From Oricola thermophila (lineage in GTDB: Bacteria > Pseudomonadota > Alphaproteobacteria > Rhizobiales > Rhizobiaceae), in contig NZ_CP054836.1 in NCBI RefSeq assembly GCF_013358405.1, positions 3,224,001 through 3,288,000 on the forward strand: a stretch of DNA of 64,000 nucleotides. Reading direction: 5' to 3'. The first letter of the stretch is position 1, and each line of letters opens with the position of its first letter. Below the pieces are notes generated by a model, which was not told where the DNA came from, did no database searches, and saw only the letters and a program-made list of their open reading frames with translations. The translations under genes were made by a program, and so were the position numbers. This document shows positions 27,613-36,357 of this stretch, in pieces.

Positions 27613-30021
27613 TCAGCCCCGCAGCACGCCGCCCGCCTGCTTCTCGACATTGGCAACGATCCGCGCCGTCAGCGCCTCGAGATCCTCGTCGGTAAGCGTG
27701 CGCTCGACCGGCTGGATGGACACCTCCAGCGCCACCGACTTCTTTCCCTCGCCGAGCGAAGCTCCCTCGAAGACGTCGAAGACGTTGACACCCGCGATCA
27801 GCTTCCTGTCGGCGCCGGCAACGGCACGGACGAGGGTCTGCGCGGCAACATCCCGGTCGACGACAAAGGCATAGTCGCGGCGCAGCATCTGGAAGGGCGA
27901 AAGCTCCAGCTTCGGCTTGGTGCGCGTCGGTTTCCTCTTCGGCTCGGGGATTGCGTCGATGAAGACCTCGAAGCCGCACAGCGCTCCGGACACGTCCAGC
28001 GCCTCGAGCGCCTTCGGATGGAACTCGCCGAAATGACCGAGCACGACCTTCGGCCCGAGCTTGATAACGCCGGAACGGCCCGGATGGTACCAGCCGGGCG
28101 CACCGGCCTCGACCTGCAGGTTGGCGACAGGGGCGCCGCAGGCCTCCAGAACGGCCAGCGCATCGGCCTTGGCGTCGAAGACACCGACGGGTTCACCGTT
28201 GCCCGCCCAGTGGCGGCCGCCGCCGGCAAGGCCGGCCGTGCCGCGGCGGATGCCGCCGGCAACGCGGCGCTGGTCTTCCGGCCGGTCGCCCTCATATGTC
28301 GCAGAGACCTCGAACAGGGCAACATCGCCAACGCCCTGGTCGGCATTGCGCTGCGCAGCGGCCAGCAGGCCCGGCAGCAGGGACGGACGCATGTCGCTCA
28401 TGTCCGCGGCGATCGGGTTCGCAAGCGCAAGCTCCTTCTTCCCGCCGCCGAAGAGCTCGGCATGGGCTGCGGGGATGAAGGACCAGGTGACCGCCTCCAT
28501 CATGCCGCGCACGGCCAGCGCGCGCTTGGCGAGGCGGGTGCGTATCTGCAGCGTCGTCAGGATCTTCCCGTTGACGGCGCCGTGGCCCGGCAGCGGCTGC
28601 GGGGCGATATTGTCCTCGCCGTGAATGCGCATGACCTCCTCGACCAGATCGGCCTTGCCCTCGACATCATGCTTGCGCCAGGACGGCACAGAGACATCGA
28701 CCTCGACACCGGAGCCGGACACGCCGAAGCCGAGGCGCCCGAGAATTTCCGTCTGCTCGCCGGCCGGTACCTCTATGCCGACGAGGCGCTTGACCTCGGT
28801 GAAGGGGAAGCGGATCACCTTCGGTTCATAGGGCCGGTATCCGACGATCTCCGGCGCGGTCGGGGTGCCGCCGCACAGGTCGAGGACCAGCCGCGTCGCC
28901 AGCTCCATGCCGGAAACCATGAATTCGGGATCGACGCCGCGCTCGAACCGGTAGCGGGCATCGGTGATGATGCCGAGATCGCGACCGGTGCGCGCGATGT
29001 TCATCTCGTTCCACAGGGCCGACTCGATCAGCACGTCGGTCGTGTTCTCGTCGCAGCCCGATTCCTCGCCGCCCATGATGCCCGCGATGGACTCGACGCC
29101 GCGTTCGTCGGCGATGACGCACATCTCCGGTGTCAGCCCGTATTCGCGACCGTCGAGCGCCAACACCTTCTCGCCATCGCGCGCGCGGCGAACGACCAGG
29201 TTGCCGGCGACCTTTTTCGCGTCGAAGACGTGCAGCGGACGGCCGCGGTCGAAGGTGACATAGTTGGTGATGTCGACCAGCGCGTTGATCGGGCGAAGGC
29301 CGATGGCGATCAGGCGGCGCTGCATCCAGGCCGGCGACGGTCCATTCTTCACGCCCTTCACCAGACGCAGCGCGAAGCCGGGGCAAAGCTCCGGCTCCTC
29401 GATCGTCACCTTGACCGGACATTCGCCGGAGCCGGGAACCGGCTCGACGGCCGGCGTCTTCAGCCTGCCAAGGCCGGCGGCGGCAAGGTCGCGGGCGATG
29501 CCGGCAACGCCGGTGCAGTCCGCGCGGTCGGGAGTGAGCCCGATCTCGATTACCGGATCGTCGAGACCGGCATATTCCGCAAAGGGCGTGCCGACGGGCG
29601 CGTCTTCCGGCAGGTCGATGATGCCGGAATGCTCGTCGGACATCTGCAGCTCGCGCTCGGAGCACATCATGCCGTGGCTCTCGACGCCGCGGATCTTGCC
29701 GACGGACAGCGTGACGTCGATGCCCGGGACATAGGTGCCGGGCGCCGCGAAGGCGCCGACAAGGCCGGCACGCGCGTTCGGCGCGCCGCAGACGACCTGG
29801 ACGGGCTTGCCGTCGCCGGTATCGACGCTCAGGACCTTGAGCCGGTCGGCATCCGGATGTTTCTCGGCGGTCAGGACCCTGGCGATGACAAAGGGCTTGT
29901 AGACCGACTTGTCATCGACGTCCTCGACCTCGAGGCCGATGGCGGTCAGCCGCTCGACGATCTCGTCGAGCGTGGCGTCCGTTTCCAGGTGATCCTTCAA
30001 CCAGGAGAGGGTGAATTTCAT
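27613..30021 (-). CDS. pheT: phenylalanine--tRNA ligase beta subunit
   Basis: Large subunit of the (alpha-beta)2 enzyme that charges tRNA-Phe. The 802-aa protein has the N-terminal [19 protein letters not shown], the EMAP-type tRNA-binding OB fold ([52 protein letters not shown]), the B3/4 editing domain ([28 protein letters not shown] and GIMGGEESG), B5 and a C-terminal anticodon-binding ferredoxin-like domain ([21 protein letters not shown]). It is the last gene of pheS-ASCH-pheT, 3 nt after the ASCH gene. Confidence 0.97.
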   Translation of the reverse strand: MKFTLSWLKDHLETDATLDEIVERLTAIGLEVEDVDDKSVYKPFVIARVLTAEKHPDADRLKVLSVDTGDGKPVQVVCGAPNARAGLVGAFAAPGTYVPGIDVTLSVGKIRGVESHGMMCSERELQMSDEHSGIIDLPEDAPVGTPFAEYAGLDDPVIEIGLTPDRADCTGVAGIARDLAAAGLGRLKTPAVEPVPGSGECPVKVTIEEPELCPGFALRLVKGVKNGPSPAWMQRRLIAIGLRPINALVDITNYVTFDRGRPLHVFDAKKVAGNLVVRRARDGEKVLALDGREYGLTPEMCVIADERGVESIAGIMGGEESGCDENTTDVLIESALWNEMNIARTGRDLGIITDARYRFERGVDPEFMVSGMELATRLVLDLCGGTPTAPEIVGYRPYEPKVIRFPFTEVKRLVGIEVPAGEQTEILGRLGFGVSGSGVEVDVSVPSWRKHDVEGKADLVEEVMRIHGEDNIAPQPLPGHGAVNGKILTTLQIRTRLAKRALAVRGMMEAVTWSFIPAAHAELFGGGKKELALANPIAADMSDMRPSLLPGLLAAAQRNADQGVGDVALFEVSATYEGDRPEDQRRVAGGIRRGTAGLAGGGRHWAGNGEPVGVFDAKADALAVLEACGAPVANLQVEAGAPGWYHPGRSGVIKLGPKVVLGHFGEFHPKALEALDVSGALCGFEVFIDAIPEPKRKPTRTKPKLELSPFQMLRRDYAFVVDRDVAAQTLVRAVAGADRKLIAGVNVFDVFEGASLGEGKKSVALEVSIQPVERTLTDEDLEALTARIVANVEKQAGGVLRG

Positions 30022-30024
30022 GGC

Positions 30025-30450
30025 TCAGTGTTCCGTGTCATCGACTTCGAGGATCTCGACCAGGCGAAACCGCTCGCAAACAAGATTCATGTCCGGCGCA
30101 AAGCCCCCGGTGCGCTCGAAAAAGGCGCGATGGCCCTCACGCCATTCCTCCAGGGTGCCAAGGCCCTCGCCCTCGTCGCGGGCGAAGTCCTCGTCGATCT
30201 CGTCGAAACGGCGGAAGGTGACTTCCTCGGTCTCGATCACCGCGGCCGGACGGCCGCTTCCGTCCAGGATCACGTCACGTCGGCCGACCACGGGCAACGT
30301 CTCCCCGCCGGGGCCGAAATCGCTGGCGCGACCGCAGGTCGCCGTCTTCCGGCCGGCAAGCACCAGCGCCAGCAGCTCGTCCGCCATCTCCGGGCTGTCG
30401 CCGAAGGAGAAGGTGACCGAACCGGAGAGGTGATCCGGCAGCTTCGTCAC
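30025..30450 (-). CDS. ASCH domain protein inserted in the pheST operon
   Basis: A 141-aa RNA/nucleoside-binding-fold protein (ASCH, PUA-like). The N-terminal half reads [41 protein letters not shown], with the GxKxxT motif of ASCH proteins, and the second half has [48 protein letters not shown]. Relatives include N4-acetylcytidine amidohydrolases (YqfB) and uncharacterised RNA-binding proteins. It overlaps pheS by 4 bp and precedes pheT by 3 nt, so it must be co-expressed with Phe-tRNA synthetase; role unknown. Confidence 0.88.
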   Translation of the reverse strand: MTKLPDHLSGSVTFSFGDSPEMADELLALVLAGRKTATCGRASDFGPGGETLPVVGRRDVILDGSGRPAAVIETEEVTFRRFDEIDEDFARDEGEGLGTLEEWREGHRAFFERTGGFAPDMNLVCERFRLVEILEVDDTEH

Positions 30451-31535
30451 GCGCTCAGCCCCCCGAACAGGGTCGGCATGTCGAGCGGACGGAAGCCGTA
30501 GTGGGACAGCCAGCGCACGTCGGCGTCGAAGAAGGCGCGCAGGTCCGGCATGCCATATTTCAGCATGGCCAGCCGGTCGATCCCGATGCCCCAGGCAAAG
30601 CCCTGGTACTCGTCGGGATCGAGCCCGCCGGAACGCAGCACGTTGGGATGCACCATGCCGCAGCCCAGGATCTCCATCCAGTCATTGCCCTCGCCGAAGC
30701 GGACCTCGCCGGGCCGAGAGCGGTCGCACTGGATGTCGACCTCCATGGACGGCTCGGTGAAGGGGAAGAAGGAGGGCCGGAAACGCATGTTGATGTGCTC
30801 GACCTCGAAGAAGGCCTTGCAGAACTCGGTCAGCACCCATTTCAGGTTGGCGACATTGGAATGGCGGTCGATCACCAGCCCCTCGACCTGATGGAACATC
30901 GGCGAGTGGGTGGCATCGGAGTCGCAACGATAGGTCTTGCCCGGAATGACGATGCGGATCGGCGGCTTCTGCGCCTCCATGGTGCGAATCTGCACCGGGG
31001 AAGTGTGGGTACGAAGAAGCTTGCGCTCGCCGTCACCGTTCTCGTTGAAGAAGAAGGTGTCGTGCATCTCGCGGGCCGGATGGCCCTCGGGGAAGTTGAG
31101 CGCCGTGAAATTGTAGTAGTCGGTCTCGATGTCCGGCCCCTCGGCGATCGAGAAGCCCATGTCGGCGAAGATGGCGACCAGCTCGTCCGTGACCTGGGTG
31201 ATCGGGTGAATGCGGCCGGCCTCGGCAGGGGATGAACGCACGGGCAGGGTGACATCGACGGTTTCGGTGGCCAGCCTCGCCTCGATCGCCGCGTCGCGCA
31301 GCTCGGCCTTGCGGGCATTGATCGCCTGCGTGACGCGGTCACGCAGGCCGTTGAGTGCCGGCCCCATGACCTGGCGTTCCTCCGGCGTCATCCTGCCCAG
31401 CGTCTTCATCCTCTCGGACACGGAGCCCTTCTTGCCGATGGCCGCGACGCGTACCGCCTCTATGGCCGCCTCGTCCGCGGCGGCAGCGATATCCGCCATC
31501 AGGGCCTCTTCAAGACGTTCCAGTTCCTCAAGCAT
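30447..31535 (-). CDS. pheS: phenylalanine--tRNA ligase alpha subunit
   Basis: Catalytic subunit of Phe-tRNA synthetase. The 362-aa protein has an N-terminal coiled coil ([28 protein letters not shown]), the [15 protein letters not shown] segment, and class II motifs: [19 protein letters not shown] (motif 1), [25 protein letters not shown] (motif 2) and [31 protein letters not shown] (motif 3). Phe-pocket residues are in the [26 protein letters not shown] block. Start 31535 gives the normal family length. A terminator lies between it and rplT upstream. Confidence 0.97.
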   Translation of the reverse strand: MLEELERLEEALMADIAAAADEAAIEAVRVAAIGKKGSVSERMKTLGRMTPEERQVMGPALNGLRDRVTQAINARKAELRDAAIEARLATETVDVTLPVRSSPAEAGRIHPITQVTDELVAIFADMGFSIAEGPDIETDYYNFTALNFPEGHPAREMHDTFFFNENGDGERKLLRTHTSPVQIRTMEAQKPPIRIVIPGKTYRCDSDATHSPMFHQVEGLVIDRHSNVANLKWVLTEFCKAFFEVEHINMRFRPSFFPFTEPSMEVDIQCDRSRPGEVRFGEGNDWMEILGCGMVHPNVLRSGGLDPDEYQGFAWGIGIDRLAMLKYGMPDLRAFFDADVRWLSHYGFRPLDMPTLFGGLSA

Positions 31536-31594
31536 GTTGCATTTCCGGTTAGCGGTTGCGCGCACCTTCTAGCGGTGCGCCTCTGGATTTCAAA

Positions 31595-31629
31595 GAAAAA
31601 CCCGCGCCTGGGCCAGCCAGCGCGGGTTT
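31595..31629 (-). terminator. intrinsic terminator after rplT
   Basis: On the minus strand AAACCCGCGC (31629-31620) pairs with GCGCGGGTTT (31607-31598), with a 12-nt loop that itself contains short CTGG/CCAG complementarity, followed by a T run (bases 31600-31596). It lies between the rplT stop codon and pheS, so it can end the rpmI-rplT transcript or attenuate readthrough into pheS. Confidence 0.85.
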
Positions 31630-31659
31630 CTCCTGATTCAAGATCGGGAAGGCGCTGAC

Positions 31660-32061
31660 TTAGCGGACAGCGCTTTCAAACGCGTTCGGCGTGGTGTCCT
31701 TGAGATAGGACAGCGCGTCCTTGGCCTGGGCAACCAGCTTGCCGAATGCCTCCGGCTGATGGATCGCCATGTCCGACAGGACCTTGCGGTCGAGCTCGAT
31801 GCCGGCCTTGTTCAGACCGTCGATGAAACGGCCATAGGTCAGGCCGTGCTCGCGCACGGCGGCGTTGATGCGCTGGATCCACAGCGAGCGGAAATTGCGC
31901 TTGCGGACCTTTCGGTCGCGATAGGCATACTGCTTGGAACGATCCACCGCCTGCTTGGCGATGCGGATGGTGTTCTTGCGGCGGCCATAAAAGCCGCTGG
32001 CCTGCTTGAGGACTTTCTTGTGCTTGGCGTGGGACGTCACGCCGCGTTTCACACGTGCCAT
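31660..32061 (-). CDS. rplT: 50S ribosomal protein L20
   Basis: Early-assembly 23S rRNA-binding protein and, in E. coli, autoregulator of rpmI-rplT. The 133-aa basic protein contains [83 protein letters not shown], the standard L20 pattern, with a short C-terminal extension. A good ribosome-binding site (AGGAG) precedes ATG 32061. It lies 31 nt after rpmI. Confidence 0.98.
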   Translation of the reverse strand: MARVKRGVTSHAKHKKVLKQASGFYGRRKNTIRIAKQAVDRSKQYAYRDRKVRKRNFRSLWIQRINAAVREHGLTYGRFIDGLNKAGIELDRKVLSDMAIHQPEAFGKLVAQAKDALSYLKDTTPNAFESAVR

Positions 32062-32092
32062 GAGTGTTCTCCTGGAATCGGGTCGTGACGGC

Positions 32093-32293
32093 TCAGTCGC
32101 CGTAGGGCATCATCTTCTTGACGATCTTCGCATCCTGATCGGCCAGCACCATGGTGCCGCGCGCATCGCGGATGAACTTGTTGGACCGCTTGATCATGCC
32201 GTGACGCTTGCCTGCGGCAGCGACCTTGACCTTGCCAGAGGCCGTGATCTTGAAGCGCTTCTTGACGGAAGCCTTCGTCTTCATCTTGGGCAT
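32093..32293 (-). CDS. rpmI: 50S ribosomal protein L35
   Basis: A 66-aa basic ribosomal protein. The [24 protein letters not shown] terminus and [17 protein letters not shown] middle are typical of L35. The start at 32293 has a GGAGAG ribosome-binding site 6 nt away; longer in-frame starts upstream would read through the leader. First gene of the rpmI-rplT operon, behind the promoter at 32449-32477. Confidence 0.97.
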   Translation of the reverse strand: MPKMKTKASVKKRFKITASGKVKVAAAGKRHGMIKRSNKFIRDARGTMVLADQDAKIVKKMMPYGD

Positions 32294-32441
32294 TTTGCTC
32301 TCCATTTCTCGCGCAATCGCCGCCTCGCGGAGAACGGTCAAGTCCGCCTGCCGCATGATTTCATGCGAGGGGGCCGGCCCGTACGATGTGCGCTGTTCCT
32401 GCATTCGGAGCGGACACGGCATGCCCTGCCGGCCCGCTCGG
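32294..32441 (-). promoter_or_regulatory. rpmI-rplT mRNA leader with hairpins
   Basis: About 148 nt of untranslated leader lies between the predicted transcription start and the rpmI start codon. It contains a perfect 7-bp inverted repeat with a 2-nt loop (32352-32358 / 32361-32367) and other GC-rich complementary stretches. L20 autoregulates this operon through its leader in E. coli and through a different leader in Firmicutes; whether this leader binds L20 is inference only. Confidence 0.35.
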
Positions 32442-32448
32442 GACGCGG

Positions 32449-32477
32449 CTCTATAGACTCGAAGCGGACCGATTGCA
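32449..32477 (-). promoter_or_regulatory. sigma70-type promoter for rpmI-rplT
   Basis: On the minus strand TTGCAA (32477-32472), a 17-bp spacer, then TATAGA (32454-32449). Both elements and the spacing fit a housekeeping promoter, and it lies between the infC terminator and rpmI on the correct strand. It would allow rpmI-rplT expression independent of infC. Confidence 0.7.
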
Positions 32478-32530
32478 AGCTCCCCGGCAGCGCGGAAACG
32501 CTGCAGGGCCGCGCATGACGGGCGCGAAAA

Positions 32531-32557
32531 CAAAAAGCGGGCCCGAAGCCCGCTTTT
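32531..32557 (-). terminator. intrinsic terminator after infC
   Basis: Minus-strand AAAAGCGGGC (32557-32548), loop containing TTCG, GCCCGCTTTT (32542-32533), continuing into a T run to 32532. It is 22 nt past the infC stop codon. A very stable stem with a UUCG-type loop. Confidence 0.93.
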
Positions 32558-32578
32558 CTTCCCGAGAATCGACGGTGC

Positions 32579-33115
32579 CTAGCGCGGAGCCAGCACCATC
32601 ATCATCTGACGGCCCTCGAGCTTCGGCTCGGCCTCGACCTTTGCGATCTCCTCCGTATCGGACTTGACCTTCTGCAGCAGCTCCATGCCCAGATACTGGT
32701 GCGCCATCTCGCGCCCGCGGAAGCGCAGTGTCACCTTGACCTTGTCGCCTTCCTCGAAGAACCGGCGCATCGCCTTCATCTTCACCTCGTAGTCGTGGGT
32801 GTCGATGTTGGGGCGCATCTTGATCTCCTTGATCTCGACGGTCTTCTGCCTCTTGCGGGCGGCAGCAGCCTTTTTCTGCTGCTCGTATTTCAGCTTACCC
32901 AGATCGAGGATCTTGGCCACGGGCGGCTTGGCATTGGGAACGATCAGGACAAGGTCCAGACCGGCTTCCTCTGCCATCCGAAGGGCTTCCTCCGTATCCG
33001 TCGGGCCAAGGTTCTGGCCTTCGGCATCGATAAGCTGGACTTGGGGCTCGCGAATGTCGCGATTGGCGGTAGGACCTGTTTTTTGAGCCGGGGGGGCTCG
33101 GAATGGACGGCGAAT
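32579..33115 (-). CDS. infC: translation initiation factor IF-3, predicted AUU start
   Basis: Binds the 30S subunit, checks start-codon pairing and blocks premature 50S joining. From 33115 the product is 178 aa: [36 protein letters not shown]...[41 protein letters not shown], basic linker, then [21 protein letters not shown]. Homologous IF-3s begin at this RRPF block. The codon here is ATT, and a perfect AGGAG lies 9 nt before it (33125-33129); no ATG/GTG/TTG is suitably placed. The open frame does continue upstream to ATGs, but that would add an unsupported N terminus. E. coli infC also starts at AUU and is autoregulated by IF-3 discrimination. Confidence 0.95.
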   Translation of the reverse strand: MRRPFRAPPAQKTGPTANRDIREPQVQLIDAEGQNLGPTDTEEALRMAEEAGLDLVLIVPNAKPPVAKILDLGKLKYEQQKKAAAARKRQKTVEIKEIKMRPNIDTHDYEVKMKAMRRFFEEGDKVKVTLRFRGREMAHQYLGMELLQKVKSDTEEIAKVEAEPKLEGRQMMMVLAPR

Positions 33116-33124
33116 GGTCGTTGT

Positions 33125-33129
33125 CTCCT
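33125..33129 (-). promoter_or_regulatory. ribosome-binding site that fixes the infC AUU start
   Basis: AGGAG on the minus strand, 9 nt from the ATT at 33115-33113. It is the only strong Shine-Dalgarno in the neighbourhood and decides in favour of the unusual initiation codon. Confidence 0.8.
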
Positions 33130-33307
33130 GTGTCGTTTCAGATTCGGCGGATGCCGGAAACCCGCGCACTGTCGGTATTCCGGGCGCGGAGTCAATAGCA
33201 TGGTCCGGTAAAAAAATCACCATCGGCGCTGCCGAATCCCGCTGCGGGGCTTCACAAGGAGCCGCGACCCGCGCAAAACACCGGTACAAGCGAGAAACGG
33301 AACCGAA

Positions 33308-34087
33308 ATGACGCAAGATCCGCAAACATTCACTGTCGGCAACGCGAAAATCGCCGTGCGGCACCGGCCGGGCGGAAATCCCGGGCTGGTCTGGCTCGGC
33401 GGATACCGCTCGGACATGCTGGGCACCAAGGCGGAAACCCTCGATACGCTCGCCGGAGAGCTCGGCCTGTCCTGCACCCGGCACGACTATTCGGGCCACG
33501 GCGAATCCGGCGGCGAGTTCACCGACGGCACGATCTCGAAATGGCTGGCGGAAAGCGTGGCCGTGTTCGAGCGGTACACGCGGGGGCCGCAGATACTCGT
33601 CGGCTCGTCCATGGGCGGATGGATCGCGCTGCGCATGGTGCAGGAACTGAACAGGGGCGGGCAGGACGACCGGATCGCCGGGCTGGTGCTGCTGGCACCG
33701 GCGCCTGACTTCACCCACGAACTGATGATGCCCGAGCTCACGGATGCCCAGAAGGCCGATCTCGAGAACAAGGGATATTTCGAGGAACCCAGCGAGTACT
33801 CGCCGGAACCGAACATCTTCACCAGGGCGCTGTTCGACGACGGCGAGAAGAACCGCGTGATGACCGGGCCGCTCGACACGCATTGCCCCGTGCACATCCT
33901 GCAGGGCATGGCCGATCCCGACGTGCCATGGACGCACGCCCAGAAACTCATGGAGTTCCTGCCGAAGGACGACGTAACGCTGACGCTGGTCAAGGACGGC
34001 GACCACCGGCTGTCGCGACCGCAAGACCTGGACCTGCTGAAACGCACGGTAACCGCCATGGCCGGGCGGATGAAGGAAGGCGCCTGA
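33308..34087 (+). CDS. alpha/beta hydrolase
   Basis: A cytosolic serine hydrolase of 259 aa. The nucleophile elbow is VGSSMGGW (Ser101), the oxyanion segment is WLGGYRSDM, 'YSGHGESGG' follows strand 4, and the catalytic His is in [13 protein letters not shown]; the acid is probably in GMADPDVPW. It resembles palmitoyl-thioesterase/ABHD10-like and carboxylesterase forms, but the substrate is unknown. It is divergent from infC and has only a weak ribosome-binding site. Confidence 0.88.
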   Translation: MTQDPQTFTVGNAKIAVRHRPGGNPGLVWLGGYRSDMLGTKAETLDTLAGELGLSCTRHDYSGHGESGGEFTDGTISKWLAESVAVFERYTRGPQILVGSSMGGWIALRMVQELNRGGQDDRIAGLVLLAPAPDFTHELMMPELTDAQKADLENKGYFEEPSEYSPEPNIFTRALFDDGEKNRVMTGPLDTHCPVHILQGMADPDVPWTHAQKLMEFLPKDDVTLTLVKDGDHRLSRPQDLDLLKRTVTAMAGRMKEGA

Positions 34088-34167
34088 ACGCGCACCTTAC
34101 GCTACGGAACATCTCTCTTTTGCGTCCCCGGACGGCGGATTCCGAAAAAATTTTTGGACGCGTCGTG

Positions 34168-34181
34168 TGGAGAATTCTCCA
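34168..34181. repeat. 14-bp perfect palindrome
   Basis: TGGAGAATTCTCCA is self-complementary. It lies between the hydrolase stop codon (34087) and the DUF2852 gene (34299), 16 nt before a terminator-like hairpin. It could be an operator for a dimeric regulator or form an RNA hairpin. Confidence 0.55.
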
Positions 34182-34196
34182 GTGAGTCGCCTCCGG

Positions 34197-34218
34197 AAGC
34201 CCGGAAATCCGGGCTTTT
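34197..34218 (+). terminator. intrinsic terminator hairpin upstream of the DUF2852 gene
   Basis: AAGCCCGG (34197-34204), AAAT loop, CCGGGCTT (34209-34216), then T residues to 34218. It sits about 110 nt after the hydrolase stop and 80 nt before DUF2852. It may end the hydrolase mRNA, a small RNA, or act as an attenuator. Confidence 0.75.
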
Positions 34219-34298
34219 CGGCTTGCAAAGGCAATTTGCCGCCACCACCTCCAACGAGGGCAGCGACAAGCGCCGTCCGAACCGGAAAGGGGTAGCGA

Positions 34299-34760
34299 AT
34301 GACACACACAGCACTGATACGCCCGGCATGGACGCCGGCGACGATCGCACTGATGGTTCTGGGCTTCATGGTCTTCTGGCCGCTCGGCCTGGCAATGCTC
34401 GCCTACATCATCTGGGGCGACCGGCTCGACGAGTTCAAAAGGGAAGTCAACATGAAAACCGACGAGGTCTTCCGCGGTTGCAGCGGCATCGGCCGCAAGC
34501 GCGGCCACCGGCACCACCACAGCGCCCGGACCGGCAACGTGGCCTTCGACGAGTGGCGCGAGAAGGAGCTCGAGCGGCTGGCCGAGGAACGCCGCAGGCT
34601 CGAGGAAATGCGCGCCGAGTTCGACAGCTATGTGCACGAACTGCGCCGGGCCAAGGACCAGGAAGAGTTCGACCGTTTCATGCGCGAGCGCAAAAATGCC
34701 AAAAAGGACAGCCACAATGAAGCCGGACCGTCCGTGCCGAATGTCACGGACATCGACTGA
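34299..34760 (+). CDS. DUF2852 family protein
   Basis: A 153-aa protein with one N-terminal hydrophobic hairpin or pair of helices (TPATIALMVLGFMVFWPLGLAMLAYIIWG), a basic/histidine-rich linker (GIGRKRGHRHHHS), and a charged helix predicted as coiled coil (FDEWREKELERLAEERRRLEEMRAEFDSYVHELRRAKDQEEFDRFMRER). The WGDRLDEFKREV and NVAFDEWREKELERLAEER blocks define DUF2852, a family seen in alphaproteobacteria with no known function. A G-rich ribosome-binding site precedes ATG 34299, and a terminator follows at 34809. Confidence 0.85.
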   Translation: MTHTALIRPAWTPATIALMVLGFMVFWPLGLAMLAYIIWGDRLDEFKREVNMKTDEVFRGCSGIGRKRGHRHHHSARTGNVAFDEWREKELERLAEERRRLEEMRAEFDSYVHELRRAKDQEEFDRFMRERKNAKKDSHNEAGPSVPNVTDID

Positions 34761-34808
34761 GCGACGAGCCTAAATCCGGTCTGACCTCCAATCGACCTTC
34801 CAGGCTCC

Positions 34809-34842
34809 GCCCGCGGATCGCACGATCCGCGGGCCTTTTTCT
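34809..34842 (+). terminator. intrinsic terminator after the DUF2852 gene
   Basis: GCCCGCGGATCG (34809-34820) and CGATCCGCGGGC (34823-34834) are perfectly complementary, giving a strong stem with a small loop, followed by CTTTTTCTT. It is 48 nt after the DUF2852 stop codon. Confidence 0.93.
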
Positions 34843-34880
34843 TCTCCAACCGCTCGCGAGAATCGGTTAAACCGCGAACC

Positions 34881-35636
34881 ATGTCCTTCGGCTTTTCACG
34901 CAGGCGGCCGACCACGCGGCCCGGAGCGGGTGTCCGCCACCTCACCCACGAGGTCGCGGGCCGAACGCTGCCGCTGCGCGTCGCCGAAAACCCGCGCGCG
35001 AAGCGGCTGACGCTGCGCATCAAGCCCGGCAACAAGGGGCTTGCCGTCACGACGCCGGTCGGCATCTCCATGCTGGAGGTGGAACGCTTCCTGCACCGCA
35101 ACCGGGACTGGCTCGAGGAGCGGCTGGAAAAGATACCGGACCGGCCGCAGGTCCGTCCGGGCATCAAGATCCCGATCCGCGGCGTCAACCACGAGATCGT
35201 GCACGAACCCGGCCGCGGCGTGACGGAAGCGGTACGGGACGACAACGGCGCCCGGCTGGTGGTGCGCGGCGACCGTGTCCACCTGCCGCGCAAGGTGGCC
35301 GACTTCCTGAAGAAGGAGGCGAAGGCAGATATCGGCGCCCTGGTCGAGAAGCACACGGCAACGATCGGCAGGCGCGCGAAGGCGATCCGCTACAAGGACA
35401 CGGTCAGCCGCTGGGGCTCGTGCTCGTCGGAGGGAAACCTGTCCTTCTCCTGGCGGATCATGATGGCACCGCGACCGGTGATCGACTACCTCGTCGCCCA
35501 CGAGGTCGCGCACCTGGTGCACATGAACCACGGCAAGGAATTCTGGGCGCTTTGCGAGGACCTTTGCCCGGATACCGAGCGATGCAAGGCATGGCTCAAG
35601 AAGAACGGCTCGGCGCTACAGGCGATCCAGTTCTGA
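34881..35636 (+). CDS. YgjP-type M48/DUF45 metallopeptidase
   Basis: A 251-aa protein with the YgjP/DUF45 architecture: N-terminal beta-rich segment (LPLRVAENPRAKRLTLRIKPGNKGLAVTTPVG), then 'RYKDTVSRWGSCSSEGNLSFSWRIMMAP' and the zinc motif HEVAHLVHMNHGKEFW (HExxH with a third His). The WGSCS and LSFSWRI blocks are diagnostic. A protease role is assumed from the motif; no substrate is known. No membrane segment. The trpF gene begins 52 nt downstream. Confidence 0.9.
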   Translation: MSFGFSRRRPTTRPGAGVRHLTHEVAGRTLPLRVAENPRAKRLTLRIKPGNKGLAVTTPVGISMLEVERFLHRNRDWLEERLEKIPDRPQVRPGIKIPIRGVNHEIVHEPGRGVTEAVRDDNGARLVVRGDRVHLPRKVADFLKKEAKADIGALVEKHTATIGRRAKAIRYKDTVSRWGSCSSEGNLSFSWRIMMAPRPVIDYLVAHEVAHLVHMNHGKEFWALCEDLCPDTERCKAWLKKNGSALQAIQF

Positions 35637-35688
35637 CCTCCGGCGCTAATTGCTCGACTCTTCGCCGTACGGGCATTATCTCGTTTGC

Positions 35689-36357
35689 ATGACCCTCGAC
35701 ATCAAAATCTGCGGCCTGAAGACGCCGGAAGCCATCGACGCCGCGCTTGACGGCGGGGCGACGCATGTGGGCTTCATCTTCTTCCTGAAAAGCCCGCGCA
35801 ACGTGGACGTCGAAACCGCCGCGGCACTGGCACGACGCGCCCGCGCGGGCGGGGCGAAGACCGTCGCCGTGACAGTGGATGCCGACGACGCCTTCATCGA
35901 ATCCATCGTCACGCTGGCAAAGCCCGACATGCTGCAACTGCATGGCGGCGAATCGCGGGATCGGGTGCGCGAAATCAGGGAACGGCACGGCCTGCCGGTG
36001 ATGAAGGCGCTGGCCATACGCGAAGCGGCCGACCTCGCCAAATGCGTGCCCTACCTGGGCGTGGCGGACCGCTTCCTGTTCGACGCCCGCCCGCCGGACG
36101 GTTCCGACCTGCCGGGCGGCAACGGCGTCTCCTTCGACTGGCAACTGCTGGCCACGCTTGACGATGGCATCGATTACATGCTTTCCGGTGGCCTCGATCC
36201 CGAAAACGTGGCAGAAGCGCTGGCCGTGACGGGCGCGCGCGGGCTCGACGTGTCGTCAGGGGTCGAAAGCGCCCCCGGCGTAAAGGACATCAACAGGATC
36301 GCCGCCTTCCTGAAAGCGGCGCGGGCGGCCGACGCCCGAAACGGGAGCAGGACATGA
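35689..36357 (+). CDS. trpF: phosphoribosylanthranilate isomerase
   Basis: Third step of tryptophan synthesis, an Amadori rearrangement giving CdRP. The 222-aa TIM-barrel protein has [36 protein letters not shown] (catalytic Cys in ICGL), [36 protein letters not shown] (catalytic Asp) and [30 protein letters not shown]. Start 35689 matches family length; an upstream in-frame ATG at 35650 would add 13 residues. It overlaps trpB by 4 bp. Confidence 0.96.
   Translation: MTLDIKICGLKTPEAIDAALDGGATHVGFIFFLKSPRNVDVETAAALARRARAGGAKTVAVTVDADDAFIESIVTLAKPDMLQLHGGESRDRVREIRERHGLPVMKALAIREAADLAKCVPYLGVADRFLFDARPPDGSDLPGGNGVSFDWQLLATLDDGIDYMLSGGLDPENVAEALAVTGARGLDVSSGVESAPGVKDINRIAAFLKAARAADARNGSRT

Noticed and set aside
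32579-34024. A longer IF-3 reading frame extending upstream of 33115 through ATG codons.
   Set aside because: The additional residues are unlike IF-3, run against the divergent hydrolase gene, and lack a ribosome-binding site; ATT with AGGAG explains the family N terminus.
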